From Plantago major (lineage: Eukaryota > Streptophyta > Magnoliopsida > Lamiales > Plantaginaceae): DNA of 64,000 nt. The notes beneath the pieces are model-generated. The model saw only the letters and a program-made list of their open reading frames with translations, did not search any database and was not told the DNA's origin. The position numbers and the translations under genes were made by a program. The stretch is taken from assembly GCA_026545765.1 (NCBI GenBank), contig CM048841.1, forward strand, positions 70,430,217 to 70,494,216, in the 5' to 3' direction. This document shows, piece by piece, positions 34,758-47,241 of this stretch; within the stretch, counting starts at the first letter, position 1; every line of letters begins with the position of its first letter.

Positions 34758-36424
34758 TGTTAGGAATATCTGTTTAGATTTTGATCAGCAACCTAATGAC
34801 TTATCTTAGCTCAGAAAGGTGGTTGGTACTCTTGGTTCACTTGAACACTATAAAAGAGGAAACTCACTAAGTATGATAGTCTAGCTAATCTTGTATAGGA
34901 TGTTAGGTCTCTGAATGTAATTTTTTTTTTCTTTAAAGAAGACCAAGAAGAAGGCATCCAACATGAAATGTTCAAAGGATTTGAAGATGTGAAGACTGCA
35001 CAAGATTGCTGAAGACAAATGTTTCCAGATACCTATGACCAGATATCTTAAAGACACAAGCGGTTTTAAATAAACAGTGTTGCATAAAAAAAAAATCTGA
35101 GAAATAAAAGGTTTCTGAGATGAGGAAATTGCCCACATATATCTACACTCATATACCTTGGACATAAACTATATTTCTGAAAAGAAATATATTATAACAA
35201 GGTGTTTCAACAAGTGATATCTGGAGTTGTGATAAACTCTTGAAAAGGACGTGAACAACATCAGAGAAATCTGATAGCATAAAAATCTCTGATACCATGC
35301 ATAGTTCCGTTGGCACTACAGGACAAAAGTATAGTACAATGCATTAAATGCACGGACAGAGATGTCTGAACAAAAAACGGTAGCTTCTGAAGAAGAAGAC
35401 AAATGTACTACAGTACTATACTAAGATATCAATAGTTTGAATTTGATTTAAGCCTAACGGATACTATTCAAACGGCACTCAAATTCATCTATAAATATAA
35501 AACACTTAGACTGCTTGAGAACACACCTTAGAACACACAGACCTTAGAACACTGAACTTACATTGAATACTCTCACACAAGCTCTCTCAAGCACACTACT
35601 TACCTTCAAGCTTTCTGTTGCGACCAAAGCTCTTGATTCTAAGTAGCACAAAAGTTCTAAGTGTCCTGATCCTTAACAAGCATTGCTATTTGTGAAAGAG
35701 TTGAATTAAGATTTGATATCTGAGATTCATTCTCTTGAATACTTATCATAGACTTGGGTCAGTAAAGAACAAGATACCATACATTGCAAAGTGTATTAAG
35801 TATACTTGATTCATAGAGCTATCTGCATAATTGAACAAGTTATTAAAGTAGCTCACCTGACAAACTACATTAACCAACACCTTAATCGACGTGGAGTACA
35901 GGAAGTACTTAGTTTGGAAAACTAAGGAATAACTCCAAGTTTACTGAGCGTAGGAAGTACTTAGTTTGGGAAACTAAGGAATAGCTCAAAAGGTTTCGAG
36001 TCTGAAGTACTTGGTACCGGAAAGCCGGGGAATAACTCAGGGGGAACACTTGGTTGGGAACCTAGTGTATTTAGGAATCAAGAGAAGATACTTGTAAGGT
36101 TACCTCATTTATCTGTCTTAGTGGATTCTAGGTCTGAGAAAGGCCGAAGTGGATTAGTTGAAGGATTACGCCACCTTCAGATACCACTATAAAAAGACTT
36201 GTGTTATTTACTTTCTGCATCTTATTACTTGCTTAATTTACCTTGCAAAGTATTTACACCTATCTTGCTGAGCACGTGCACTTATCAAAGAAATGTCTTC
36301 CGCTCTATGAAATTAAGTATCAGAAATCTTCACAGATATCTGAGAAACCGTGTTTATCAATAAAAGTTTTAAATGACTATTCACCCCCCTCTAGTCTTTT
36401 ACTTTGCCGTTATCTGGACCAACA
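34758..36424 (+). repeat. 5' LTR of the large Copia element
   Basis: It starts TGTTAGGAATATC and ends GGACCAACA, 1667 bp. A TATA box lies at 35490-35497. Near the end (about 35890-36060) three imperfect roughly 55-bp units share AGGAAGTACTTAGTTTGG and GGAATAACTC. Confidence 0.95.
35490..35497 (+). promoter_or_regulatory. Copia LTR TATA box
   Basis: TATAAATA in the 5' LTR, about 730 bases into it; the identical box is at 51170-51177 in the 3' LTR. It is the likely start of the genomic transcript. Confidence 0.6.
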
Positions 36425-36426
36425 AG

Positions 36427-36438
36427 TGGTATCAGAGC
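36427..36438 (+). other. Primer-binding site of the large Copia element
   Basis: TGGTATCAGAGC, complementary to the 3' end of initiator-Met tRNA, two bases after the LTR end; the usual Copia primer site. Confidence 0.95.
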
Positions 36439-36542
36439 AGGAGGTTCCCAAGCCTTCTGCACTGAACCTAGATCCCAGATAAGTGCCCATTAACTGCTTT
36501 TCACCTACACTTGATTTGTTTGTTTAGTGTGTTTGCTGCAGG

Positions 36543-37770
36543 ATGTCTTTAAGTGACGCCCCAATTCTCAAGCCAGAGAATTATGAGAAATGGAAGAACA
36601 ACATGATGCTCCACCTAGAAGCCATTAGTGACGAAATGATCGACGTGATAAAGAATGGCGCAATAGTTATTCAACAACTCAAGCAGGTCATGGAGGTTTC
36701 TAATGGTAGAGACAGAGAACAAAGCGATGGGTCTTCACAGACAGATGCGTCAACCAGTGGTAGACACGCCACCAAGTTATTCGAACCAAAGCTCAGAGAG
36801 CTACGGACATCGGAAGATGCCAAGAGAAATCGTCTGGATGTTCAGGCTCACAATATCATCATACGTTCTACTCGAGCACATACGATTAAAGCGTAGGGGT
36901 GCAAAAACGGCGAAAGTGGCCTGGCAACTGATTAAAGAAATCTGTGCCAGCACTGAGAAAATGAAGGAAAATAAGTTCGAAGTTTTGAAGCTCAAATTCC
37001 AAAACTTTAAACAAGGTCCCACAGAGACTCTTGAAGAACTAGATTTCCGGTTTACAACACTTATAAGTGACATGGCTGCACTTGGAGAAAGTAATAGATA
37101 TACCAAGTCAGAAAAGATTAAGACTATTGTGAGAAGTCTAAATCATAACTGGGAGCACACAAAGTTCTTATACTTTAACCAAGGAATGCCAGATATCACT
37201 CCAGTGGAACTTTTCTCTCACCTTGTCACTATTGACTATGAGACAACTCAAAGAGAACAAACAACTGAAAAGTTGCAGAATGTTGCTCTAGTTGCTCAAG
37301 GAACTTCTGAAAAGAAGGAAGGCAAGGAGGTGACTGAGCTGCTCTTGCTGTAAAGCAAATGAGAAAATATGTCAGTCGGGAAATAGAGAGAAGAAAAGCC
37401 AAAGAGAAGCTGAAAAAGCATCTAGGCTCAAACTATCACCAGTACAAAAATATGCAAAGCTCGCTGAACAAGCCGACTCAAAAAGCATCTAGTATTGAGG
37501 AAGCAGAAATCGAAAACGATATCTGTTTCTATTGTCAGAAACCTGGTCATTTCAAGAAGGATTGCCCTGCCTTCAACAAACTAAAGACAGGTGACAAGAA
37601 AGATAGAAGAAACTTCAAGAGAAGTCAGAGAGCTATGCTCCTGAAGAAAGGAAAAAGATTCAACTCCAATTGGATGCTCTGGACATTGAGTCTGATTCTG
37701 AGGATGAAGACTCAGATGATTCCACACTGCCTTCTCCAGAAATGTGCGGTGTTTCTCATGAAGTAATTGA
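36543..37770 (+). pseudogene. Copia gag with zinc knuckle
   Basis: The region starts at the ATG at 36543 (MSLSDAPILKPENYEKWKNNM), about 105 bases after the primer site. That opening is typical of plant Copia gag. The middle has a UBN2-type gag block (AWQLIKEICASTEKMKENKFEVLKLKFQNFKQGPTETLEE). The end carries one CCHC zinc knuckle (CFYCQKPGHFKKDC, about 37524-37566) for RNA binding. Broken, a few breaks. Confidence 0.85.
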
Positions 37771-37848
37771 CATTGGTCAAAAGAAGAAAGAAGTGTGTGG
37801 AATAGCTGAAGAAATCTTTCCAGATATCTCCAACATTGACCTTGTCTA

Positions 37849-38778
37849 ATGGCTGATGAGGTAACACATACTTCCTGTTATACTTATGAAAGTGACGAGG
37901 AAGGAATTAAAGATCTGGAACATCTCAGAAGAGAACTTAATCTCTACGAAAGAGAATTTCTGATGGTCCGAGCTAGAGCAGAGATCCTTGAAGAAGAAAA
38001 GAATTCTCTTGTAAAGGAAATTTCACAAATACTCAAGATATCTGAGAAAAAAGATGCTGAAAATGCATTTCTCAAGGATCAGATATCTGAGACTGAAAAG
38101 TCACATGAAGAAGCATTGGCCAATCTTCAAAAGAAATGTGAAGATCTTCTTTCTGAGAATGAAGAACTCAAAAAGAAAGAACTATCTTTTCAATCTTATG
38201 ACAAAGCTACTGACACTCTTACTGAAGTACAATCTTATTTAAGAGATCCTTCAGAAAAGAGAGGACTTGGGCTGAACACACAGACATATAGTTCTACCAC
38301 TCTGAATAAGAGTGATGAAAGAAGAACATTTGTCAGTGCTCAGCAAGGTGGTTCCCAAACAACATACAGTATCAGTCAGAAAGCTAAGATTATTGACAAA
38401 GGAAAGGCAGTTGCGACCAAACCTTTGTGGGAAAAACAAGTCCAAAAGAAATTTGTTGGGAATATTTCTGAAAAGAAACATAACACTGAAAAGTGTAATC
38501 ACCCACAGTGCTATGTATCTCAGAAAGGAAAAATTGCAGGAGCTGACAAATTCTCCTATGTCACATTTTCTGGAAAGAAAATAGATTACCCAGAGACTAG
38601 CAAAGCTGCTGAGAAAAGATCTCAGATAGCACCAGGTGCTTGGAATGGTATTGGCTATAAAGTCATCGGAAAACAACTTGCTCGTGAGTACAAACAAGAG
38701 AAAGAACGATGGTTAAAGGCTAGAATTGCTCACATCAATTATCAGAAGTGGAAGATGAACAAGCCACTGAAAATCTGA
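37849..38778 (+). pseudogene. Copia gag-pol linker with coiled coil
   Basis: The frame of about 309 residues is rich in Glu, Lys and Leu with heptad-like spacing over residues about 20-120 (coiled coil), then a Ser/Thr-rich stretch. It lies between the zinc knuckle and protease. Coiled-coil regions in an extended gag are described for Sireviruses. No enzymatic motif is seen. Confidence 0.6.
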
Positions 38779-39069
38779 ATGCCAAGGCTAGAAGAAATCT
38801 GGCAAGGAAAGCTAAGTTTGCTGAGAAGCAGACTCAGAAATCTGACAGGTATCTGAAAGCACCAAATGGAGCACCAAGGAACACACCAAGGAAGAAAATA
38901 GTTCTTAATAACAATGATAATAATCATCTAACTAGAATTCCTCCTTATGTTCCTGTTAGACAAAAGAATGTTCCTAAGAAATTCGTTCAAAAATGGATCC
39001 CTACTGGAAGATTCTTTAGTCCGGATGGTTCCATTGTTGGTATGAGAACCTAATCTCCTGTTTCCTGTT

Positions 39070-42000
39070 TTGTGCAGAACACTTTAAAGACTAATCCAAA
39101 GTGGCATTTTGATAGTGGATGTGGGAAGCACATGACAGGAGACAAAGCAAATCTGATTGACTACATAAAGTGCAATGATGGACCAATTATCAGGTTTGCT
39201 GGAGGAGATGAAAATCCAACCATAGGATTTGGCAATCTGAAGTTTGGAACCCTTACAATCTCTGAAGTACTACATGTAAAGGGATTGAAATATAATCTCC
39301 TAAGCATGAGTCAACTAGTAGACAAAGGGTACACTGTCAAGATCAAGTCAAAACTATGCAAAGTGATTGACAATGAGTCAAAGCAGACAATCTTGGTTGC
39401 AAGGCGTAAAGGAAATCTTTATGTTGCTGATTGGGCATCCGCCATAACTGAAGAATGTCTCATGGTGAGTCAACTGCCACATCAAGAAAAAAATTGGCTA
39501 TGGCATAAAAGAATGAGTCACTTGAATTTCAAAACTCTAAACAAGCTAGCCAAGAAAGAGTTGGTGGTTGGTTTACCCAAAATGGCATATAGAAAAAATG
39601 GTATATGCTCAGCTTGCCAAATGGGAAAACAATCCAAAACATCTTTCAAGTCTAAAAATAGACATTCCAGTGAAAGGCCACTGCAAATGTTACATATGGA
39701 TCTTTTTGAATCCTCTGTAACTAGTTATGCAGGAAAGAAGTATGGTCTGTTTGTTGTTGATGATTACTCAAGATTCACTTGGGTTGTCTTTCTCAAACAC
39801 AAATCTGATGCAAGGGTTGAGATACCCAACTTGCTGAATAAGCTCGAAGTCATAAAAAATGACAAGGTATCTCAGAATCGTAATGCACCATGGTACTGAG
39901 TTTGTGAACCAGTACATAAAAGAGTTCTGTACCTGCAAAGGTATACAGCATCAACTATCTTCCGTAAGAACACCACAACAAAATGGTGTTGCTGAAAGGA
40001 AGAATAGGACCCTAAAAGAAGCTGCAAGAACAATGCTAGATGACACTGAAATAAGTGAAATCTATTGGGTTGAAGCTGTAAACACAGCCTGCTACACTCA
40101 AAATAGATGTTTGATTAACAAACACCATGACAAAACTCCTTACGAGCTTTTCATTGGTAGACCCCCTAGTATCAAACATCTAAGGGTGTTTGGTTGCAGA
40201 TGTTTCGCTCTTAACAATGAAAAAGAATACTTGAGAACATTTCAACCAAAGGCAGATGAAGGAGTATTTCTTGGTTATTCTCTGAATAGCAAAGCCTATA
40301 GAATCTACAACAAAATAACGCAAAAGATTGAGGAATCTGTTCATGTAGTATTCTATGAAGGAAACAAGAAAGTACTCTTGAATGATGAACTCTCAGATAG
40401 GTTCAAAGAACTGATGATTGAAGATTCTGAAAAAGGATCCTCAAAAGGAAACAATTCTATCATTCAAATAGAGGATGAGTCTGACGATGAAAAGCAACCT
40501 ATGCTTAGTAACAACCAGATGACTCTTAGACATGATGATGAATTTCCTATGAGTATTCTAGAAATGGAACAGGTTACTGAGAACCTTCATCATGAAGAGG
40601 TATCTGAAAATGAGATTGCTGAAATGCAAGTTCCAGATATCTCTAACACTGAAAGAGTGTCAGATATCCATGGCATTTCTAATGTGTCAGATATCTCAGA
40701 TACTGCACAAGTATCCCATCAAGATCATATTGATTCACATTCAAATCAAAATGATATTGATCCTACTAGTTCAAAACCCATTATGAAATGGATAAGAAAT
40801 CATCCTGCAAAGGATGTGATTGGTCCCATAGATCAAGGAGTTAGAACTAGAAGAGCAATCGCTGAAAATGAAAATTGTCTCTATGGATGTTGCATATAAA
40901 AAATTGAACCAAAAACTATAGAAGAAGCATTAAAGGATCAAGATTGGATCTCTGCAATGCAAGAAGAGTTGGATCAATTTGAGAGAAACAAAGTCTGGAA
41001 ACTGGTTCCATTTGTTGACGGAATATCCGTAATCGGAACCAAGTGGGTTTTCAGAAACAAAATGAATGAGTCTGGTGAAATAACTAGAAACAAAGCTAGG
41101 TTGGTTTCCAAGGGATTCACCCAGACTGAAGGACTAGATTTTGATGAATCTTATGCACCAATTGCAAGATTGGATGCAATAAGACTCTTTCTAGCCTTTG
41201 TAGCTCATAATGACTTTACGGTTTATCAAATGGATGTCAAGAGTGCATTCCTAAATGGTGAACTTGTTGAGAAAGTCTATGTTGAGCAACCACCGGGTTT
41301 TGAAGTTCCCTCAGAAAGTAGGATGGTCTATAAGCTTCAGAAAGCTCTGTATGGACTGAAACAAGCTCCAAGAGCATGGTATGATACATTGGCCAGATAC
41401 CTACTAGAAAGTGATTTCAAGAAAGGACATGTTGATAAAAGACTCTTCACATTGAACCATGATGGAAAACTACTTTTAGTTCAAGTATATGTTGATGATA
41501 TTATATTTGGATCTAAAGACAAGCAACTTTGTGAAGACTTTGCTGAACACATGAAATGTAAATTTGAGATGAGCATGATGGGAGAATTGAATTACTTCCT
41601 AGGGCTGCAAGTCAAGCAACTCAAAGATGGAATATTCATTAGTCAAACAAAGTATGCAAAGGACATGCTCAACAAGTTTAATCTAAAGCCTTCTGAAAAG
41701 AATGCTAAGATACCTATGAGCATTGTTACCAAAATGAAATATACTGAATCTGACAAGAGTGTTGAAGAACACAAGTATAGGAAATTGATTGGGTCTCTAC
41801 TGTACCTCACTGCAAGTATACCTGATATTCAATATGCAGTTGGAGTGTGTGCTAGATTTCAGACAAATCCAATGCAATCACACTACAACATTGCTATGAA
41901 AATATTGAGGTATGTAAAAGGTACTGTAGAAGTTGGATTGTGGTACCCAAAAGATAGTGGATTGAGTTTGGTTGGCTATTTAGACGCCGACTATGCTGGA

Positions 42001-42371
42001 TCATTGCTTAATAGAAAAAGCACCTCAGGAACTTGTCAATTTCTTGGTGCTAGATTGATATCTTGGTTCAGCAAGAAACAAAATTCAATTGCCACATCTA
42101 CCACAGAGGCTGAATATATTGCTGCTGGGTGTTCTGCGTCACAGATATTGTGGATACAACAACAACTCAGAGACTATGGACTCAATGAAGAGAAAACTCC
42201 CATTTTATGTGACAACATAAGTGCTATTGCCATAACTCAGAATCCTAAGTTTCATGCAAGAACAAAGCACATTGATGTTAGACACCACTTCATCAGAGAC
42301 CATGTTGAAAAAGGTAATATAGAGATACTCAAGATTGGCACGGAAGACCAACTTGCAGATATCTTCACTAA
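39070..42371 (+). pseudogene. Copia pol: protease, integrase, RT, RNase H
   Basis: Domain order is read from motifs. The protease shows WHFDSGCGKHMTGD (about 39101-39142; catalytic D-S-G). Then come GAG-pre-integrase LWHKRMSHLNF, CSACQMGKQ, and the integrase core with MLHMDLFES, DDYSRFTWVVFLK and a TPQQNGVAERKNRT block (about 39970-40010). A variable acidic linker follows. RT reads [41 protein letters not shown] and [10 protein letters not shown] (catalytic Y-V-D-D, about 41489). RNase H reads [46 protein letters not shown] and [11 protein letters not shown]. The order PR-IN-RT-RNase H defines Copia. The 3' end is interrupted by the CACTA element at 42372, with the last pol codons beyond 43546. 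Broken, a few breaks. Confidence 0.9.
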
Positions 42372-43549
42372 CACTACAAGAATTCTGTTGTAACGGGACG
42401 GAAAGGGGCGATGGATTTTATCCGTCGCCCCTGTAGCGACGGATCGCTAATCATGACGGATTCTATCCGCCTGCTCATGACGGATAAAAGTTATCCGTCG
42501 CTACAGTGCGACGGATAAAATACAGAGCGTTGACCAAAATTTAAAAAAAAAAAAATTTAGCGACGGATAGATCTATCCGTCGCTAAATTTAGCGACGGAT
42601 AGATCTATCCGTCGCTATATAGCCGGAAAATAATAAAAAAATAAAAAACGTTAGCGACGGATCGCTAAAAGCCTAAAAAAAATAATATAACTCCTCCACC
42701 ACCTCCTTTCCTCCACCACTTCTCCTCCATTTCTCCTCTCCTCCTCCTCCCACCACCACCATCCTCCACCACCACCTCCTTTCCTCCACCACCTCTCCTC
42801 CTCCTCCACTTCTCCTCTCCTCCTCCTCCACCACCGCACCACCACCACGCTGCCACCACCACCCTGCCACCACCACCACCACCACCTCTCTCCTCCCACC
42901 ACCACCGCACCACCACCCTGCCACCACCACCATCTCCTCCACCACCACCACCACCCTGCCACCACCACCACCACCACACCCTGCCACCACCACCACCACC
43001 GCACCACCACCACCCTGCCACCACCACCACCACCGCACCACCACCACTACCACCACTGCCACCACCGCACCACCTTTCTCCTCCCACCACCGCACCTGCA
43101 TTTAATACAAATTGATACGAATATAAAATTGAATACAAATTAATCCAGATCTGAATACAAATCAATATCTCGTATACTGAATACAAATTGATATTTAATT
43201 AATCCGTATACGAATATAAAAATTCGAATACGGATTTTATTTTTTTAAAAAAAATAGCAATGGGGCGACGGATAGATCTATCCGTCGCCACGTGGGGCGA
43301 CGGATAGATCTATCCGTCGCCATCTATCCGTCGCCAATAATCAATTTAAAAAAAAAAAGGTCAAAAATGATAATCCGTCGTCCAATCCGTCGCAAATTGG
43401 ACGACGGATTATTATCCGTCACCACAGCTCCAGTGGGGCGACGGAATTTCTATCCGTCGCCCGATCCGTCGCCAGAGCTGGGGCGACGGATAGCTGGTCT
43501 GTAGCGACGGATCTATCCGTCGCTACAGACCAGATTTTTTGTAGTGTAA
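42369..43549 (+). mobile_element. Non-autonomous CACTA transposon with TAA target duplication
   Basis: The element is 42372-43546 (1175 bp). It begins CACTACAAGAATTCTG and ends with the inverted partner CAGATTTTTTGTAGTG (14 of 16 positions match), flanked by TAA at 42369-42371 and 43547-43549. This is the CACTA (En/Spm) signature. Both subterminal regions (about 42400-42660 and 43262-43530) are packed with direct and inverted copies of CGACGGAT/ATCCGTCG, the presumed transposase-binding repeats. The interior has no transposase: it holds a long CCACCA/CCTCC-rich tract (about 42690-43095) and AT-rich short repeats (about 43100-43245). It lies inside the 3' end of Copia pol and so is younger than that insertion. 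Confidence 0.9.
42690..43095. repeat. CCACCA/CTCCTCC low-complexity tract inside the CACTA element
   Basis: About 400 bases of degenerate CCACCA, CCACCG and CTCCTCC triplet repeats, with very few A/T runs. On the minus strand they read as long open frames of Gly, Trp and Val, which is purely compositional. Confidence 0.9.
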
Positions 43550-43670
43550 GCCACTACAAGAAAGTAGATTCTTAGCTTTAAGACATAGTCTTGGACTAAT
43601 GGAGCTACCAAAGAACTGAAAAAGTTCAGATATCTGAAGAAGATATCGAAGGAGAGAAAAGAGAAATCTT

Positions 43671-43799
43671 GAACGGGTATCCAGAGAAGAGGGATCTGGA
43701 ACGGGTATCCAGAGAAGAGGGATCTGGAAACGGGTATCCAGAGAAGAGGGATCTGGAACCGGTATCTAGAGAAGAGGGATCTGGAATGGGTATCCAGAA
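43671..43799. repeat. 27-29-bp minisatellite in the Copia element
   Basis: Nearly five copies of a unit reading GAACGGGTATCCAGAGAAGAG then GGATCTG, just downstream of the pol end. The unit varies slightly in length (27-29 bp), so it does not keep a frame. Confidence 0.9.
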
Positions 43800-44480
43800 A
43801 CTAAAGGCTAAAGGGTAAAATGACTATTTGAAGATTTCTGAGACGGGTACTCAGATATCTAGATCACTCAGTGAGGGGGAACACAAAAGAGAATAGTACA
43901 ACTGTCTACAGTCAACTACTATCTTGAAATTTCTATTGTTTCTATCCTTGTGTAAAATTGTGAAAAGTCAACAAGTATATGATAGACTCTAATACAAACA
44001 GTATTCTCATTCACCCAGAAACGTGACTCAGATAGCTATTAGCCAAAATTCATTAAATGGGCACAATTACAATTGTTGATTGTGATCATTGCTGAAGAAG
44101 CAATGGTGACCCTTGATAAAATGGGCGATTGATCTTAACGGCGGAGATTAATTCTCTGTAAGAAGTGAACTGTTGAAATTCCGACATGGTCCACTATGCA
44201 TTTAATGCCGAACAAACTTTTACCCACGCCTTACTGCAATTCACAGATACGTACATACAAAAACAATTTGTATGTATATGTTTGTTAGAATTACATTGCT
44301 ATATATATAGGATTTTGGCAAAAGAAATTACTTTCGCATAATCCCACATTTTGCCTTACACAAGAATAGCAAAAAACCATTCTTCAACCTCTGCAAATCT
44401 CTATTAGTTTTTCTGCAAAGAATCACTAATCTCTCACCCAAATCTCATTCAAACTTTCAAACACTTGTACTATATAAAGA
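43800..44480 (+). other. Copia non-coding stretch between pol and accessory region
   Basis: No supportable ORF. A TATATATA run near 44301-44309 and a CTATATAAAGAG box near 44470, just before the first ATG of the accessory region (44482), could act as a subgenomic promoter, but this is inference. Confidence 0.4.
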
Positions 44481-46361
44481 GATGGCTCCTAAGCGTTCAT
44501 CTACCTAGAAATCCCAATCCTCTACCACTGGTACTGCTGAAAAGCAAGCACCAGAGTTGGTTATAGTGAACAATCGATTGGTAGGAGACTTTAATTCCGA
44601 TCATTGGACTTCAAATCACAGGATGATTTGGGGTGGTTCCATGATTGAGGAATAACTCACGACTGCTGTTGAAAACCAAGCCGATAGAAAACTGATTCTT
44701 GACATGCTTGAAAAGGCACAAATCAAGGGTTTTCTATCTGCTCTTCCCAGTGGAATTTCTTCCTTGGATGTGTTAGAATTCTACAATAACTCCAGGATTA
44801 TATCCTGTGTTTCTGAAGGCACTGCAATATGTCTGTAAAGACTAAGGTCCAAGGAAAGGAAATTCTTTTGGACTTAACAACTTTCTGTAAGTTGTTTGAT
44901 CTTCAAAACCTTGGAAAGGATTTTGAAATAGACACCAAGGATGAAGATCTCCTTGAAGGTGTAAAAGAGCTTTACAGTGGTGTGTGTGACACTGATAAAC
45001 AAGATACACCCACTGATTTCAAGCTTGCTGACAATAGAACCGGACATCTGTTGGTTCACTGGGATGTGTTGGCATGCATTCTTCACAGATGCTTTGATGG
45101 TTTACGAGGAGGTGCTGACCAAATAAGCCAAGAACGCTGGATGATGATGTTCTTGTTGCAACAACAAGACAAAAGGCTGGAAAACCCTTTCAATTGGGGA
45201 AAGTACGCCTTTATGAAGTTTGTGAAGAAGATACAAGGCTTTGAGCCTAAAATCGCTAAGGGAATTGCAGAGCCTAAGGCCACAGTGAGCTATGGTCTAA
45301 AGATATGCTACTTGCTGGAGAAGCTTGGCATTGAGCTCAGAGAGAAGGCTGACATAGCCAACAGTAACCTACTCTACAAATATGAGTATACAAACTTGAT
45401 GAAAAAGGTTACTGGATCTCAGAAAGGTTCCAAGAAGCGAAAGACTTAAGAGGTATCTAAGGGAAAGGTTGCGACCAAGAAGCCCAAAACTTCACGAAAG
45501 AAGTCTGCTGGCAAATCAGAAGACACACCCATTGTGGGTGTCGATTCCTAGATACCTGCAGCCACTGTAGATGAACTCATCAATATAGATAAATTCATCA
45601 ATGCTGCAAAAGAGGTATCAACTACTGAACAAGTAGACTCAGCAAGAGAAAGTGCTTTCAGAAATGTTAAAACTACTACCGAAAGCCTTGCTGATGAACT
45701 TATCAATACTGCTAAAGAAAGTAGTGATAGATACCAAGCCCTATCTGCAGAAACCGCAGGGATTATGGACCAATCAGTTCCTAATGCTGATGAGAACTCT
45801 GACGATGAAGATGATGATTTAGTCATCTCTCAAGTCCTAGAGAAATCAAAAAGGGCAAAGGTTACTGAAAAAGTAACTAGTGTAGAAGTATCTGAAGAAG
45901 AACCTACACCAAAGGTTGCTCAAGAAGCAACTGTGTCCAAGGTCACTGGACAAATTACACCATCAGAACATGAAAGACTGAAGCATATTGAAGATGCTCT
46001 GATGAGTGATACACTAGTGTTGGAGGATACTGCCATTGCCTCAACACTCAACAGTCTGTCTCAAGCACAACAACCACAACAGCCAGATGTGGATACTGCT
46101 GAAATGGTACTTGAGTTACAGATACCAGCATCTTTCATTGCTGAAGAAAATCCTGCAAAAGAGCAGGTTCCCCAACTCAATGAGAGGGATCAAATTGACA
46201 CATCTACTCAGAATGATCAACCATGGGAGGCAACTGAGTTGCATACTCAGGAAAGGTCTGAAGTACCTGAAACTTCCAACAAAGAAGTGGTCCAAGAACA
46301 ACAAGACCAACGCATGGAAACTTCACAAGTTCCAGAGACCAATCAGCCTGACATTGCTCAG

Positions 46362-47241
46362 GTAGCTGAATGGTTTAACTCTTTACTTGTGATAACTTAT
46401 GCCTAAATCTTGTTACTTATTATAATTTCTTTGTTACAGGCTGAATTAGAAACACAAGAACAAGAGGAAGCTGGAAAGCTTGCCTCAGAGACTGAGAAAG
46501 AGGCTACCACAACCTCACCTCTTGAGGAATCTGAGCCTGTGCCACAGGTGATAAAGAGTTCCTTAAGATATTACTTTTCAGTTATATGTTAATACACTTA
46601 ACTAATTAAGTGGATGTTTCTAATAGGCTCCAACTGAGAAAGAAGAAGATAAGGCAGAAATTCCAGAAAAGGACCAAGAAACTGTCAAGGTTTCTGAAGA
46701 AAATGTCATTGAGCCTTCTAGTGTGAAGGTATATAAAACTCAGTGATAAACATTCTTCATCATGGGTTAAATATAAATTCTTCTCTAATTACTCAATACT
46801 TTCTACTTACAGGCTCATTCAGAAGTAGAAGTGCAAGGGGGAAGAGTTGCGACATCCCCTGCACCCATGGAAATTGATGAAGCCCCCAAGGCAACATCAC
46901 CAGAAACTGAGAAAGTTTATGAGAAAAATGATTCTGAGTCTCCTGTTAAGGAAGTAAGTGAAAAACTCAGAGATCATTGAAGCTTAATTGCATATATTGT
47001 TTCATGACAATTTCCTAAGTATTGTGTTAATTTTAATTCTCAGGTTCAAGTAGAAAGAAAAGTTGATGAGGACCAGACTCCCAAGTCTCCACCTCACAAC
47101 AAGATATCTGAGGCACCCCCTACATCAGTAGTACAAGTCTCTGAGCCTAATGTAATCATTCAGGTAACTCAGAAACCTAACTACACAAATACTCAGATAT
47201 CTAAACAATTTTTGAATCTAACTCAAAACTCTTTCTTTCAG
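46362..47241 (+). other. Run of five short intron-like segments in the Copia accessory region
   Basis: Five AT-rich segments, each starting GT and ending AG, alternate with four short coding blocks. Intron-like: 46362-46439, 46548-46626, 46729-46812, 46954-47043 and 47164-47241 (78-90 bases). Coding blocks: 46440-46547, 46627-46728, 46813-46953 and 47044-47163 (108, 102, 141 and 120 bases, all multiples of three). Every block begins with GCT or GTT directly after AG, and the donors are GTA/GTG preceded by CAG, AAG or GAA. The blocks are Glu/Pro/Ser-rich. Splice-site recognition is by eye; no transcript evidence. Confidence 0.65.

Noticed and set aside
42651-43186. Long minus-strand frames rich in Gly, Trp and Val (up to 173 residues).
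   Set aside because: They are the CCACCA/CTCCTCC tract of the CACTA element read backwards; all three frames are open because the repeat has no stop triplets. No domain is visible.
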